A DNA stretch of 64,000 nt, taken from positions 124,001 through 188,000 of the forward strand of contig JAKOXH010000071.1 of the NCBI GenBank assembly GCA_029781135.1, in the 5' to 3' direction. The notes below the pieces were generated by a model, which was not told the origin of the DNA, did not search any database, and was given only the letters and a program-made list of their open reading frames with translations. Of the stretch, positions 25,069-34,963 are shown piece by piece (within the stretch, counting starts at the first letter, position 1; every line of letters starts with the position of its first letter). A program made the translations under genes and the position numbers. This DNA comes from Planctomycetota bacterium. Lineage in GTDB: Bacteria > Planctomycetota > Planctomycetia > Pirellulales > Lacipirellulaceae.

Positions 25069-28000
25069 TCCGCCTCCGCAGTCGAATTGCCTTCTCGACG
25101 TTGAGGTCTTCACCCGGCTTAAAGCCGACCGGCTCCGACCGATCGATGATATAGAACCCGCGTGGCCGCGTGATGTTGCCCGTGTCGCTGCCGAGTTCGC
25201 GGCCGAGCATGTAACCCTCGGGATACACGCGGTTGTAGAGCGCCAGCCCGGCAACCGTGGCGGCATCCGAATCGTTCAGCGTGGCGCCGAAGCGCTGGCG
25301 CACGGCGGCTTTCTTGGCGTCATCGGGATCATTCCAATTCGGCGCCGGTTCGACCTCGAAGTACCCGATCGTAACCCACACCGCGTACACGTTCGACCGA
25401 TCGGTCACCAAATTGCCCAACCGCGTCAGCGGCTGGTACATGTTGTAGGGGTTGCGGTCGGTATCGGAGAAGGACGTATCCCGTTTCTCGCTGAACAAGG
25501 GGAGAATGTCGCGCTTCGACGGATCATCGCTGGGTATCGCGCCGTTCGTCGCACGCACGGATACGCTTTCGCTGGCGCCGAATCCCGCATCACGTGCATC
25601 GCCAAAACTCATCGGCGATGGCCCCCACCGTTGTCGCTCGCCATTCCTATTCGTGGCCCGATCATAGGGATGCTTGCGCAGAATGGACGCATCGACGCCA
25701 TATTGCAGCATTTGCGCCAGCGGCACCAAATCGCCGGCGTCGGCCGAGCGGAATGGATTCGCAAAGACCGTCGGAAAATTCGGATTCAACCCAAACGCAT
25801 AGACATCTGGTGGAGCAGCGCCAGATTTTTCCACCGGCGTAGTGCTGCCGGGGTTGAACTGCGCGTACCCCCGTCGGCTCAGCACCACATCGCGCCAGGC
25901 TGGGCCAGGCTGACCGAGCACACCGGTGGATGAATTATTGGCATCGTGCATGCGGTGCATGATGCCGTCGTAGACTTCCGACCAAATCTGTGCGGCGGTC
26001 GTCGATGTCGGCGGAATGCGCCGTCCGGTCACCGTGTTGAGATTCACCCGTCCCGGATCGCGCTCGCGCGAAACCTTGTTGAAAGGTGGTTGAAAACCGT
26101 AACGCGGATCAAGCGGGCTCGCGATATCGTTACCTACCGGGTCATTGAATGTCTCCGCGTTCAGCATCGTATCGGTGCCCACGAACCGCGACGGCACCTG
26201 CACGTAATCGAGAATCCGATAGAAATTCGGCGCACCGTACGGAACGATATCTCCCGTGCCAGTGGCATAACCTGCTGGGAAGCTCGAAGCGGCAAACACA
26301 TTCAACATCTGGCCGAACGGCGCTTGCATCACGGCCAGACGAACCGCATTGAGCGTCGTCGGTAGCGTAGCCAACGGATTACCTAATTGGGCTAAGCCAT
26401 AGGTATTGGGCGTATTATTGGCAGCCTTATTCGGATCCAACGCCGAATACATCCGCAGCATCGTCGCTGCCGAGCCTGCTGGCACGTTCATCAACTCTTC
26501 GGCACTCACGTACGGTCGATTGTTCCAGGCAAACCACGGATTGGTCGAATTAACCGTCGGCGGCGTTCCCCGAACATTTCCGTTTGCCGGGTCCACATTG
26601 TGCGTAAACAAGAACCGACTCGGCTTCGGCGCTCCAACGGCTGCTGCCGTGGGAGCATCGGCTCTTGTGTACGTGAGACCGTAACTCTCGTTACCGAACC
26701 CCAGCGAATGCTTGAGAACCATATTGCAGAAGTTCTTGATGATCTTCTGATCGTTTTGCACCTGGGTCGGCACTTCATCGAACCGCGTCGTCATTTGGCG
26801 TAAGGCAACCAAGTCTTTCAGTTCCGGAAGTTGCCCTGCCGCCGCCGGCTTGGTGAGAATCGTCTCCGCCGGTTCCTGGGCCCACAACACACGTTGCGGC
26901 ACATTGGTAGCTGGTGTGGCGGCCGACCCTGCCAAGTTCAGGCGCGCCGCCGCGCCCCGTTCCAGCGACCGGAAATCCCACACCTGCTTCAGCTTGTTAT
27001 TGAGTACGCCTTTTCCTCCGTTCGTGTAGTTGTCCAAGTAATCGGTGAGCTCTTCCGCCGTGCCTTGGCCGTACACCCACGGCCGCATTTTGCCTTGCGC
27101 CTTTTGCACGGTGTGGTCGATATCGCCTTCGGCATTGCTGGTGCCGTTGAACGCGGTGAGATTCACGCTCGACGAATCCACGGTCAGGTAGGGGTTGATC
27201 GGCATGTTCGCCCGATGCTCCGGATTCGGCGTCTTGCCATCCGCCAACAGCGGCGGCGGATTCCAGGGCAATAGCGGATTCGCCAGCCGCTGCAAATGGA
27301 TCATCCGATAGTTTGCCGTTGTGCCGGTGCGGATGAGTTCCGGGGCGGTGTCGAACGGCTTATCGTAGGAGGATGGGTTGGTCGATCCCGCCGCAAAATA
27401 CCGGCCTTCCTTATGGTCGGCGGTACGCTTAAACACCAAGTTCGGTGGCGTGCCGCTACCGCCCTTACTTTTCTTGATCTCGGCCTCTTGCTGACCCGCT
27501 TGCTGTTCCCGCGGGCCGTAGCCCCACGGCGGCTCGCTAATATTCATCCCCTCGACCGGGATCGTTACGGCCGGCAAATAGTAGCGATCGTTCGCCACCA
27601 CGTTGTTGTTGGCATCGGTCGCCAGGCTGCCGTTCGCATTGCCGGTGGAGCTATATATATTTTTCACCACATTGTTTTCGACGATGACTTCATTATCGCG
27701 GGCGATATCGACGGCATACGGATCATACGTGCCGCCCATCGTGATTTGATCTTGCGGATCGCCGCCGTTGCTCGCCACCATCAACTGCTGCACGAGGGGA
27801 TTCGCTGGATTGGCATTCTGGCGCGCCCACCAATCGGGACGCATCTCGATCCGACGCACCGAATGGGCTCGCACGCTGTTCTGGTGCTGCTGGTCCGCTT
27901 GCATCGCCTGGCCGGTTGTTTCGTTGCGACCGATTGTCGTCAGGTACGACTGCACATAGGTTGCCGGCCGATTCGCGTCGAACGGGTCCGAAAAATCAAA

Positions 28001-31000
28001 GTCGTAGTTCGTGCTGGCCGAACCGACGACACCGTAATGCCCGGGAATGATCGGCGTGATGGCGGGCGTTTTCAGTTGTTTTCGCTCGACATCGGTAAAC
28101 GGTGATTTCAAGCCGCGCAGTTCCAAATACAGCGGAATGAACTTTTGCGTTTGGGCGTTGGGGGCCGTCGATGATAAGCCGCCCAACTTGATCGAGCGAT
28201 CGGGAATTCGCAAATTGAACTTCGCCCGATTGTTGGAAAAATCCCAGTCGAAATCGCCCGTGGTCGTATTCTTCACGATCGGTGATTTGTCGGTCGTGAA
28301 ATAGAACTCGCGCTCGATATTCGGATAGCTCTCGTAGAACAGATTGTTGCTGCCGTCTTGCTTCGACTTGCCAGCGGCGCCAAACGCCGGCCCGACCATC
28401 AGCGTTTGCGATACTACTCCGTTCACCACTTTTTGCAGCATATCGGACCCAAACAGTAAATCGAAATCGGGATTCGTGGGCACCCACGGCTTCGACGCCG
28501 CCAAGTTCGCCGGCACTTTCGTGTAGGCGGTCGGTTCTTTGAGACCCGGTGGAACCACGCGGTCGGTGCTTCCCGGCTCGCCCGGCGGCACGGCCGTGTT
28601 GTCGAACTTGTCGTCCACGTTTTTCGCATTCGGCCATTCTTCGACCACGATCATCCGCCACACGGGCGAACGCTTGATCTTGTTCGCACTATCGGTGGGG
28701 GCCGCGGTCAGCCGGTTGTTGGCATCGTCCCAGGCCAAATTGCTGAGCCGGCTCAGGTCGACGCCCTGCTTGCCTGCGGGGTCGGCCTTGGGAATGTAAT
28801 TGGTGCTCACATCCACGCGGCTATAGATTTCGGCGGGAAGCTGCCCTTGTTCCGACCAGGGGTTGTACAGTTCCACGAACGCCGACCCGCGGGGACGCAG
28901 GCCTTGATCCAAATCGGTGTCTTGATAGCGTTTCTCGCCACCGGGGCTGCCGCCGCCACGCGTTTTGATTTCGTCGTGGCCATCGGTGTCATTCGAGATT
29001 AAATCTTCTGTCCGCCGATCGTGGAAGGCTAGCGTCTCGGTAATGAGCAGTTCCGGCCGCTCGGCGCCCCACACGATGCCGCGGGTCTGATTGAGCGGAT
29101 GCGTGGGAATATCGGCCGCGGGCAGCGTCGTCAGCTTCTTGGTATTGGGGTTCGGCGGCTTCGGCACGTTCGGCCAATCGATGATCTCTCCTTTGTTTTC
29201 ATCGGTGGCCACATCGCCGTCGAGCGGGAGAAACGTGAGCTTGTTGACCACGGTTGACTGGGTGACATCTCCCACCCACGAGTCGTTCCACACGCCCCAG
29301 CCATCCCAGGGGTTTTCGTCATACTCGAACGGCGTCATGATCACGTCCGCATCGCGCATATCCACGCAGTTGACCGCCCATTGCGCGATCATCCGGCAGG
29401 TGAGTTTGCGTTTGACGATATAGTCGGCTTCGGGCGCACTCATGGCCGGCGTGGCACTGGTGAGCTTCTTCCGCTCGGAGTCCATCCAGGTCATTAACTG
29501 CGGGTCGTTTTCGTCCCACGGCGCAATGTAATTCTCATCCACCAAGAGCAGCATGAGGCAGTACAACTGGCGGGCGAACACCTGTCGGCCTTGCGATTCC
29601 AAATTGCGCACGCCGCCACGAACCGCTGTGTTCAGCGCTTGGACGACCTTGATATGCAGCCGCTCGGCCTGGCCATTCGTGTAATCAAAGCCAATCTGCT
29701 CGCCGAGCGTGCCGTTGGCCGTCAGGTCGGACCACAAATGATCGCCCGGCGGGGTGTAGCTGCCGTTGCCATCCAGGTCGATGAACGGCTCGATGGGCGT
29801 GCCGCCCGTGCCGTCGTCGCGTTTCCCGTTGCCGTTGATATCCAGGAACGGATCGCCGGCTTCCAACGGGTCATCCACCACGCCATCGCCGTTGTTATCG
29901 CGGCCATCGCCGAACGGTCGATTGAGGTCCATCCGGTTGCCGCCAATGACCTCCGGCGCGATCAAGTCGGAAAGCACCTGCGGACTCTGCGCGAGCACCA
30001 ACTTCGCACGCGCGTTCACCATGTTCATGAACTTGGCGTAGTCGGCGGCGTTCAATGCAGCGAGCGCAGCTTCGGTCAGACTTTGCCGACGCATTTCGAA
30101 TCGGCGGGCTTCCGTCCAAATTCGGTACTGCAACAGGTCGGCAATCGTGGCCCGGGCCGGCTCCTTGCCCATGATGGCCTTGAAGTCATCGCTGCCGGGG
30201 GCACCAATTTCCGAGGGATCATCGGGGCCGTTCGTAGAATTGTCATCAAGGCCGGCACGTCCCGGTTGTCCATCCGGCCCCACGGCCAGCGCCGCCTGGT
30301 TCGGCACCGTGCCACCCGCGACCGGCAGATCGTAGCTATCGGTCGTCACCAATCGCCGGTTGATGCCGGCAATTTGCTGGGCCGTGGCCAAATATTCAGG
30401 GTCGGTGGGCTTCGGATTCCCGATGCCAAACGCCGTTTTCTCGATGCTCAAAATGCGATTCGGGTCGCCGTATTGCGTGTTGCCCAACTTGAGCGGGTCG
30501 AATGCGCTCACGCAGTCCCACAATCGGCTGGGCAACGTGCCCGCATCGGCGTCCCACGCGCGCAACACCTTCTCCAAATCGGTCGTGGAAAACGGCGCAT
30601 CGTCGCTCAAGCCGCTTTGCCCGCCCGAGGCACTGAAATCGACCGTGCTGTTGAAGGCGGCGGTCGAATCGGCGTAATTGCTCACTCCCCAGCGGTCGCG
30701 ACGCTGCGCCGAGTTCAAATCTAGCTCATAGGGCGACTTGGCCAGTAAGTTGAACGGCAGATTTTGATTGGCCGCGAAGGCCGCGGGATTCACATCGCTG
30801 GCGACTTCGTACACCGGCTGACCGGTGTAGTCCAGACCCAGGGCGTAGCGCGCTTTCAAATCGGGCGCGACGCCGAATGCCGACTGATAGCTGGTCACTT
30901 GAACATTGGACCAAGGATAATCGAAGAACTTGAGCTGGGCCGCCAGGCCCGGCATGGCACGTTCGCCCGTGAAATTCGCCGGCGAAGTCGCCGGAACGGA

Positions 31001-33277
31001 ATTCGCCTTGAGCTGGGCGTACGCATAGTTCGTACCCGCCGTGGCCGCGGTGCCGTTCGCATTTTGATCCAAGCCGTATTTGCCATATTCGGCTCCGCCA
31101 TCCTGCAAGATGCGGCCCCGCAACAGCGCCGCGTAGTCATCGACGAACCCACCCGCCTCGCTACGATTGCCGTAAACGGGATTCGAAGTGTTATCGAGCG
31201 GCGCGGGGAACAGCGGCCGCAAACTGATCTCCGCCGGGCCGTAACCCAACCCGCGCGGCAAGCGGATGGAACTGCGAATCGCGTTCGCATTGGTCGCATC
31301 ATGGGCCAGATTGCCCGGCGCGCCGCGCAATTGGCGCGTGACGTCCAAGAAATCGGCCCGCGTATATTTGTCGCTCAGTTGGTCCAACGCCGGCGGGACG
31401 ATTTCATCCGCCAAGCCGTGCGCGTTGACGTTCAGCCGGCTATCGAGATCGACGATCAAATATGACACCAGGGCCTTGTACTGCGTGCCGTCGGCCGCTT
31501 CCTGCACCGGGTTGCCGACATCCACCCAAATGCTATCCGGCACGCCGTCGTTGTCGTTATCGACATCCCAGGGGCCAACCGCTTCCCAATAGGGAATGGC
31601 GATATTATTGTTCTTAGTGATGTTGGAGAGGCTGCCGAGGTTCGTCGGCACAGATAACGGGTTGCCGCCATTGAAATGCGGATGATCTTCTGGCAAGGGC
31701 CGCAGCATGGCCTTGCGTTTGATGGCGGTGATCGTCGCTGCCTGCTCCGCGCTTAAGCCAAATTGAGGTTGCCAATTGGAGTCGTACGGTTGAAGAATCG
31801 CCTTGACGCGATTGTCTTCCGACAGGCTTGATAAAAATGGGGAGCCAAACAGTCGATGAAACCAGAAGTTCATCAGATCTGGTCGATGGAAGGAGGGAAT
31901 CGTCAGGTCTTCCAAATCGAGGCGTAAAAACTTGGCCGGGTCTAACGTCGGGTCGGTGGCGCTCAGGGTTACATTCGACGAATTATCTCCTTGCACCACC
32001 CTGCCTTGCGCCCGCGGCGTCACGGTTTGCAGCGCGAGCGCCATGTTTTGGAAATCGGGCGCATCGTACGATTCGTTCACGTCGCCAGCACCGGCGAACG
32101 TTGGATACCGCCACTGCGACAACGCGGTGGCGATTTGTGCCGCATTCATCGCTGTTGTGATCCGTGGATTCATCGGTTGCCCTGTTCCTGGCACACGTAC
32201 GCCGCGCGTATCCACATGTGATGCATTCGTATCCGGATCACAAGGGAAGAAATAGGCGGCGTTCGGCGTTAGCGCGACCTCCGGATACAGTGCCTTCGTC
32301 AAGTCGGACCCCATCAGCACCGTTTCTTGCGCATTGAGCCGGGGCTGGCCAAGAATTGCGAACGGGTTGTACCCCACGCCCGTGCCGCCAAACGCCCGGC
32401 CGTTCACCAGGAACGAGGCCCCCGCCAAATCGGCGATTTCCGGCGGACGAGACAAAATTTGCAGCGGCTGCCCATCTGCCCGCGCGAATGCCATCACGCG
32501 GAAGCGAAACAACCGCGTGACGACTGTGCCACTAGGCTGCTGAGTATCGCCGACATATTCATAATCCAGAATCCGCGTCGATTGCCCAGCCGCCGGGCCG
32601 CTCGTGATCGTCAGCAGGCAGCCGTTGAAGTAACCTTTCGTCAGCGGCAGCGAATACAACTGCGATTGGTTTAGTATGTTCCTTTCCAACCGAATGACGT
32701 GACGATTGTCGGGCTGCACCAAAGTGGCCGATTCATCTTCGGACGTCGTTAGCGGATCGTTGACGGACTTATTATTCGTTGTGTCCCACCCCAGTGCGCG
32801 CACATAGATGTCGATGAATTGCCCCGCGGTTGGCCCGAGTTGTTGGGCGGGCGTTCCGGCCGTCGCCGCGGCGAACCGGGTCACCTGGCCCTCGGGGGTC
32901 GATATGTTCATGGCGAGGGGACTATACACGACGCCCTGAAAACCATCGGCGCCGTACATATCGCGCAGCAAACTGTGGTAGCGAATGGCGGAATGTTCGT
33001 TGTCGCTATCGCGCAGCACCTGCATGAGCGCGTTGTCGAGGTCTTTCGTCGGCGGGTTGCCGACGCTATTCAGTTTGGCCGAATTCCCCGCGTTCTTGCT
33101 CTGCTGGCTGCTCGACATCAAGAACGCCGTGCCGATCAGCATGAACAGCACCAACATGCTCAGCACAACCAATAACAATACACCTTCGCGACTAGCTCGA
33201 CGCTTCATCCGCGAGAAGTGCGTAATTCGTATTTGCGCTCTCGACATTGCCAAAGCGGCATTCTTTTGATTCCACAT
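25061..33277 (-). CDS. Giant pilus-operon protein with one N-terminal membrane segment
   Basis: 2738 residues from the ATG at 33277, preceded by GAGAGG. After a basic leader (KRRASREG) comes one hydrophobic segment, VLLLVVLSMLVLFMLIGTAF (about 33-52). This resembles the N-terminus of PilX/GspK minor pseudopilins but is without the Glu5 of classical pilins. The rest is an enormous exported part with calcium-loop-like acidic repeats: DVDNDNDGVPDSIWVDVG near 580, and DNNGDGVVDD, DINGNGKRDD and DLDGNGSY near 1110-1170. LVSYLIVDLDSRLNVNAHG is also distinctive. Typical GspK is about 300 residues. It may be the pilus tip or a surface adhesin, which is inferred from position only. Confidence 0.85.
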   Translation of the reverse strand: MWNQKNAALAMSRAQIRITHFSRMKRRASREGVLLLVVLSMLVLFMLIGTAFLMSSSQQSKNAGNSAKLNSVGNPPTKDLDNALMQVLRDSDNEHSAIRYHSLLRDMYGADGFQGVVYSPLAMNISTPEGQVTRFAAATAGTPAQQLGPTAGQFIDIYVRALGWDTTNNKSVNDPLTTSEDESATLVQPDNRHVIRLERNILNQSQLYSLPLTKGYFNGCLLTITSGPAAGQSTRILDYEYVGDTQQPSGTVVTRLFRFRVMAFARADGQPLQILSRPPEIADLAGASFLVNGRAFGGTGVGYNPFAILGQPRLNAQETVLMGSDLTKALYPEVALTPNAAYFFPCDPDTNASHVDTRGVRVPGTGQPMNPRITTAMNAAQIATALSQWRYPTFAGAGDVNESYDAPDFQNMALALQTVTPRAQGRVVQGDNSSNVTLSATDPTLDPAKFLRLDLEDLTIPSFHRPDLMNFWFHRLFGSPFLSSLSEDNRVKAILQPYDSNWQPQFGLSAEQAATITAIKRKAMLRPLPEDHPHFNGGNPLSVPTNLGSLSNITKNNNIAIPYWEAVGPWDVDNDNDGVPDSIWVDVGNPVQEAADGTQYKALVSYLIVDLDSRLNVNAHGLADEIVPPALDQLSDKYTRADFLDVTRQLRGAPGNLAHDATNANAIRSSIRLPRGLGYGPAEISLRPLFPAPLDNTSNPVYGNRSEAGGFVDDYAALLRGRILQDGGAEYGKYGLDQNANGTAATAGTNYAYAQLKANSVPATSPANFTGERAMPGLAAQLKFFDYPWSNVQVTSYQSAFGVAPDLKARYALGLDYTGQPVYEVASDVNPAAFAANQNLPFNLLAKSPYELDLNSAQRRDRWGVSNYADSTAAFNSTVDFSASGGQSGLSDDAPFSTTDLEKVLRAWDADAGTLPSRLWDCVSAFDPLKLGNTQYGDPNRILSIEKTAFGIGNPKPTDPEYLATAQQIAGINRRLVTTDSYDLPVAGGTVPNQAALAVGPDGQPGRAGLDDNSTNGPDDPSEIGAPGSDDFKAIMGKEPARATIADLLQYRIWTEARRFEMRRQSLTEAALAALNAADYAKFMNMVNARAKLVLAQSPQVLSDLIAPEVIGGNRMDLNRPFGDGRDNNGDGVVDDPLEAGDPFLDINGNGKRDDGTGGTPIEPFIDLDGNGSYTPPGDHLWSDLTANGTLGEQIGFDYTNGQAERLHIKVVQALNTAVRGGVRNLESQGRQVFARQLYCLMLLLVDENYIAPWDENDPQLMTWMDSERKKLTSATPAMSAPEADYIVKRKLTCRMIAQWAVNCVDMRDADVIMTPFEYDENPWDGWGVWNDSWVGDVTQSTVVNKLTFLPLDGDVATDENKGEIIDWPNVPKPPNPNTKKLTTLPAADIPTHPLNQTRGIVWGAERPELLITETLAFHDRRTEDLISNDTDGHDEIKTRGGGSPGGEKRYQDTDLDQGLRPRGSAFVELYNPWSEQGQLPAEIYSRVDVSTNYIPKADPAGKQGVDLSRLSNLAWDDANNRLTAAPTDSANKIKRSPVWRMIVVEEWPNAKNVDDKFDNTAVPPGEPGSTDRVVPPGLKEPTAYTKVPANLAASKPWVPTNPDFDLLFGSDMLQKVVNGVVSQTLMVGPAFGAAGKSKQDGSNNLFYESYPNIEREFYFTTDKSPIVKNTTTGDFDWDFSNNRAKFNLRIPDRSIKLGGLSSTAPNAQTQKFIPLYLELRGLKSPFTDVERKQLKTPAITPIIPGHYGVVGSASTNYDFDFSDPFDANRPATYVQSYLTTIGRNETTGQAMQADQQHQNSVRAHSVRRIEMRPDWWARQNANPANPLVQQLMVASNGGDPQDQITMGGTYDPYAVDIARDNEVIVENNVVKNIYSSTGNANGSLATDANNNVVANDRYYLPAVTIPVEGMNISEPPWGYGPREQQAGQQEAEIKKSKGGSGTPPNLVFKRTADHKEGRYFAAGSTNPSSYDKPFDTAPELIRTGTTANYRMIHLQRLANPLLPWNPPPLLADGKTPNPEHRANMPINPYLTVDSSSVNLTAFNGTSNAEGDIDHTVQKAQGKMRPWVYGQGTAEELTDYLDNYTNGGKGVLNNKLKQVWDFRSLERGAAARLNLAGSAATPATNVPQRVLWAQEPAETILTKPAAAGQLPELKDLVALRQMTTRFDEVPTQVQNDQKIIKNFCNMVLKHSLGFGNESYGLTYTRADAPTAAAVGAPKPSRFLFTHNVDPANGNVRGTPPTVNSTNPWFAWNNRPYVSAEELMNVPAGSAATMLRMYSALDPNKAANNTPNTYGLAQLGNPLATLPTTLNAVRLAVMQAPFGQMLNVFAASSFPAGYATGTGDIVPYGAPNFYRILDYVQVPSRFVGTDTMLNAETFNDPVGNDIASPLDPRYGFQPPFNKVSRERDPGRVNLNTVTGRRIPPTSTTAAQIWSEVYDGIMHRMHDANNSSTGVLGQPGPAWRDVVLSRRGYAQFNPGSTTPVEKSGAAPPDVYAFGLNPNFPTVFANPFRSADAGDLVPLAQMLQYGVDASILRKHPYDRATNRNGERQRWGPSPMSFGDARDAGFGASESVSVRATNGAIPSDDPSKRDILPLFSEKRDTSFSDTDRNPYNMYQPLTRLGNLVTDRSNVYAVWVTIGYFEVEPAPNWNDPDDAKKAAVRQRFGATLNDSDAATVAGLALYNRVYPEGYMLGRELGSDTGNITRPRGFYIIDRSEPVGFKPGEDLNVEKAIRLRRRIE

Positions 33278-33358
33278 TGTTGCCTCTCGTACAATGCAGC
33301 CAAAATCACGTTTTGACTAAAGACGTCCTGAGCCCCTGTCCCATCTGCTATACGACCG

Positions 33359-34870
33359 TTAGTGCAACACGTTCCCTGGCGTCACTCCCGGTGGCGCGAA
33401 AAACGACATTCCCGCGTCTTGCGAACTTTGCAGTCTGAGCGTTTTAGAATGCACCGCTACTGCGCCACGGAAGATGCCCACGCACAAATCATTTGATAAG
33501 TCGGCGGCGGTCAAAGTTGTCGCCGGTTGCCAAGGCCACTCTGGTCCTCGTAGCGCGACCACACGCTGTCTCGTAGCGTCAAAATTAGGTAGCCCTGTTC
33601 CTTCTTTGTCAATCGAAAGCACTTGGTACCAATTCAAAACAAAGCGCGGTTCTGTCGAGGTAATGTTCGGGTGCGGACCACAGAGCATTATCCACTGCCC
33701 CACTTTCAATTGATCGAACGGGCTGACATTCTGACCGCCGCTGTTTGTAACATCCTTTAAGTCGGTTAATAATAACTCCCCACCGCTCATTCCCGTCGAG
33801 ACAATCTTCGCATTTACCATGCGCTCATGAGATGAGGTCTCCAGCAATTCCGGGGGCGTTGTCGGCGGTGCAGTTGGAAGTGACCGCTTATAGAAAACGA
33901 CCACAGAAACTTCGTACTCAAAACTCTCTGGGTTTTGAGCCATTCCGTTTCTCGCTGCAATTGTCGTAGGAACGATGGTCGCGATCCATGAATAGTCGCC
34001 TGTCCACTGGCGGGCTAAGGGAAATGGAACGCCGCTTACGGTGATCGTATCCCACTTTTGTCCGGCCGGTCGATCGGCCCGCGCAGGCAACTCGACGGCC
34101 AAGTCATCGCTAATGCGGCACAGACTCTCAGCCATCGTCTTATCGAGCGGCAAGCCGTTAGGCATCTGAAATGTGACTCGTCGAATTGGCCATGTTCTTT
34201 CGTTCTTGCTCGATGTGCGCCAGGCGCTCCAGGCCGGCGTCTGATAATAGCTTCCGTACCACGGATAATATGCCGTCGCTGGAAAGGGATAAGCGCCAAC
34301 ATTATTTCCGTTCGTGGTCGTTCCGGCAGCAGCCGCAGCGTACATCGGATCAATTACAAATGCGCTACCGAATTGCTTTGTCAGAATTGTTGCGTCCGAA
34401 TTATTAGTCATTCCTGCCAACAATGTTTCCGCAAACGGCCTCGTAAATGTGTAGGGAATTGGCGCTCGCGACGGCGTGTATTTACCATCGATGCTTTGAA
34501 ATTGATAATTGGCAGACGATGTTGAGTTGATTAGTGGCGCAGGCGTCATCACATACCACGCCCAGGGATTGAGCATCCCGCGGGCGACGATGTCGCTCAT
34601 GACCGATTGGGCGATGGCCGAGCCGCGGTCGGCGATGTCGGCCTTCTGCATGTACCAGCCGCCCACCGGGAAAATAGCCGCCACGCCCAACAGGCCCAGC
34701 GTCAAAATCCCCATCGCGATCAGCACTTCCGTCAGGCTGATGGCGCGGCGCGATTGCGGATTGCGGAGCGCGGATTGCGGATTCGCACTGGGCATAACGG
34801 TCGGATTTTCCAATCCGAAATCCGAAATCCGAAATCCGAAATTTCTAGCTTCTCGACTCTCGACCAACAT
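33359..34870 (-). CDS. Prepilin-type protein (PilV/GspI-like N-terminus)
   Basis: 503 residues from the ATG at 34870, preceded by AAAGG at 8 bp. An upstream GTG at 34939 lies inside a repeat and is rejected. The leader is 43 residues and is built largely from 7-bp repeat arrays (FGFRISDFG, NPQSALRNPQS). The mature N-terminus is ISLTEVLIAMGILTLGLLGV with Glu5, the usual GspI/PilV form. The residue before the cleavage site is Ala rather than Gly, so processing may be weaker. The remaining 440 residues are an exported domain of unknown fold. An internal ATG at leader residue 26 is a second possible start. Confidence 0.85.
   Translation of the reverse strand: MLVESREARNFGFRISDFGLENPTVMPSANPQSALRNPQSRRAISLTEVLIAMGILTLGLLGVAAIFPVGGWYMQKADIADRGSAIAQSVMSDIVARGMLNPWAWYVMTPAPLINSTSSANYQFQSIDGKYTPSRAPIPYTFTRPFAETLLAGMTNNSDATILTKQFGSAFVIDPMYAAAAAGTTTNGNNVGAYPFPATAYYPWYGSYYQTPAWSAWRTSSKNERTWPIRRVTFQMPNGLPLDKTMAESLCRISDDLAVELPARADRPAGQKWDTITVSGVPFPLARQWTGDYSWIATIVPTTIAARNGMAQNPESFEYEVSVVVFYKRSLPTAPPTTPPELLETSSHERMVNAKIVSTGMSGGELLLTDLKDVTNSGGQNVSPFDQLKVGQWIMLCGPHPNITSTEPRFVLNWYQVLSIDKEGTGLPNFDATRQRVVALRGPEWPWQPATTLTAADLSNDLCVGIFRGAVAVHSKTLRLQSSQDAGMSFFAPPGVTPGNVLH
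34752..34839. repeat. Two 7-bp repeat arrays inside a prepilin leader
   Basis: GATTGCG-type, five units at 34752-34786 (third and fifth degenerate), and AATCCGA, four perfect units at 34812-34839. Both unit sequences recur in the neighbouring prepilin leader at 37534-37610. A short GTCGAGA-type run also lies at about 34852-34866. Confidence 0.9.
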
Positions 34871-34908
34871 CTCACAAACCTTTCCCTCACCAGTTGCCCC
34901 TGGTGTAC

Positions 34909-34963
34909 TGTCAGGCTTTAGCCTGACATGTTCGCACACGTCAGGCTGAAGCCTGACCTACCT
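34909..34963. repeat. Two tandem TCAGGCTTTAGCCTGA palindromes
   Basis: TGTCAGGCTTTAGCCTGACA (34909-34928) and CGTCAGGCTGAAGCCTGACC (about 34939-34958), 10 bp apart, sit in the spacer between two prepilin genes. A third copy is at 60373-60396. Confidence 0.85.

Noticed and set aside
34871..34939. GTG at 34939 as the start of the prepilin gene
   Set aside because: The first codons fall in a TCAGGC palindrome, while the ATG at 34870 has AAAGG at proper spacing.
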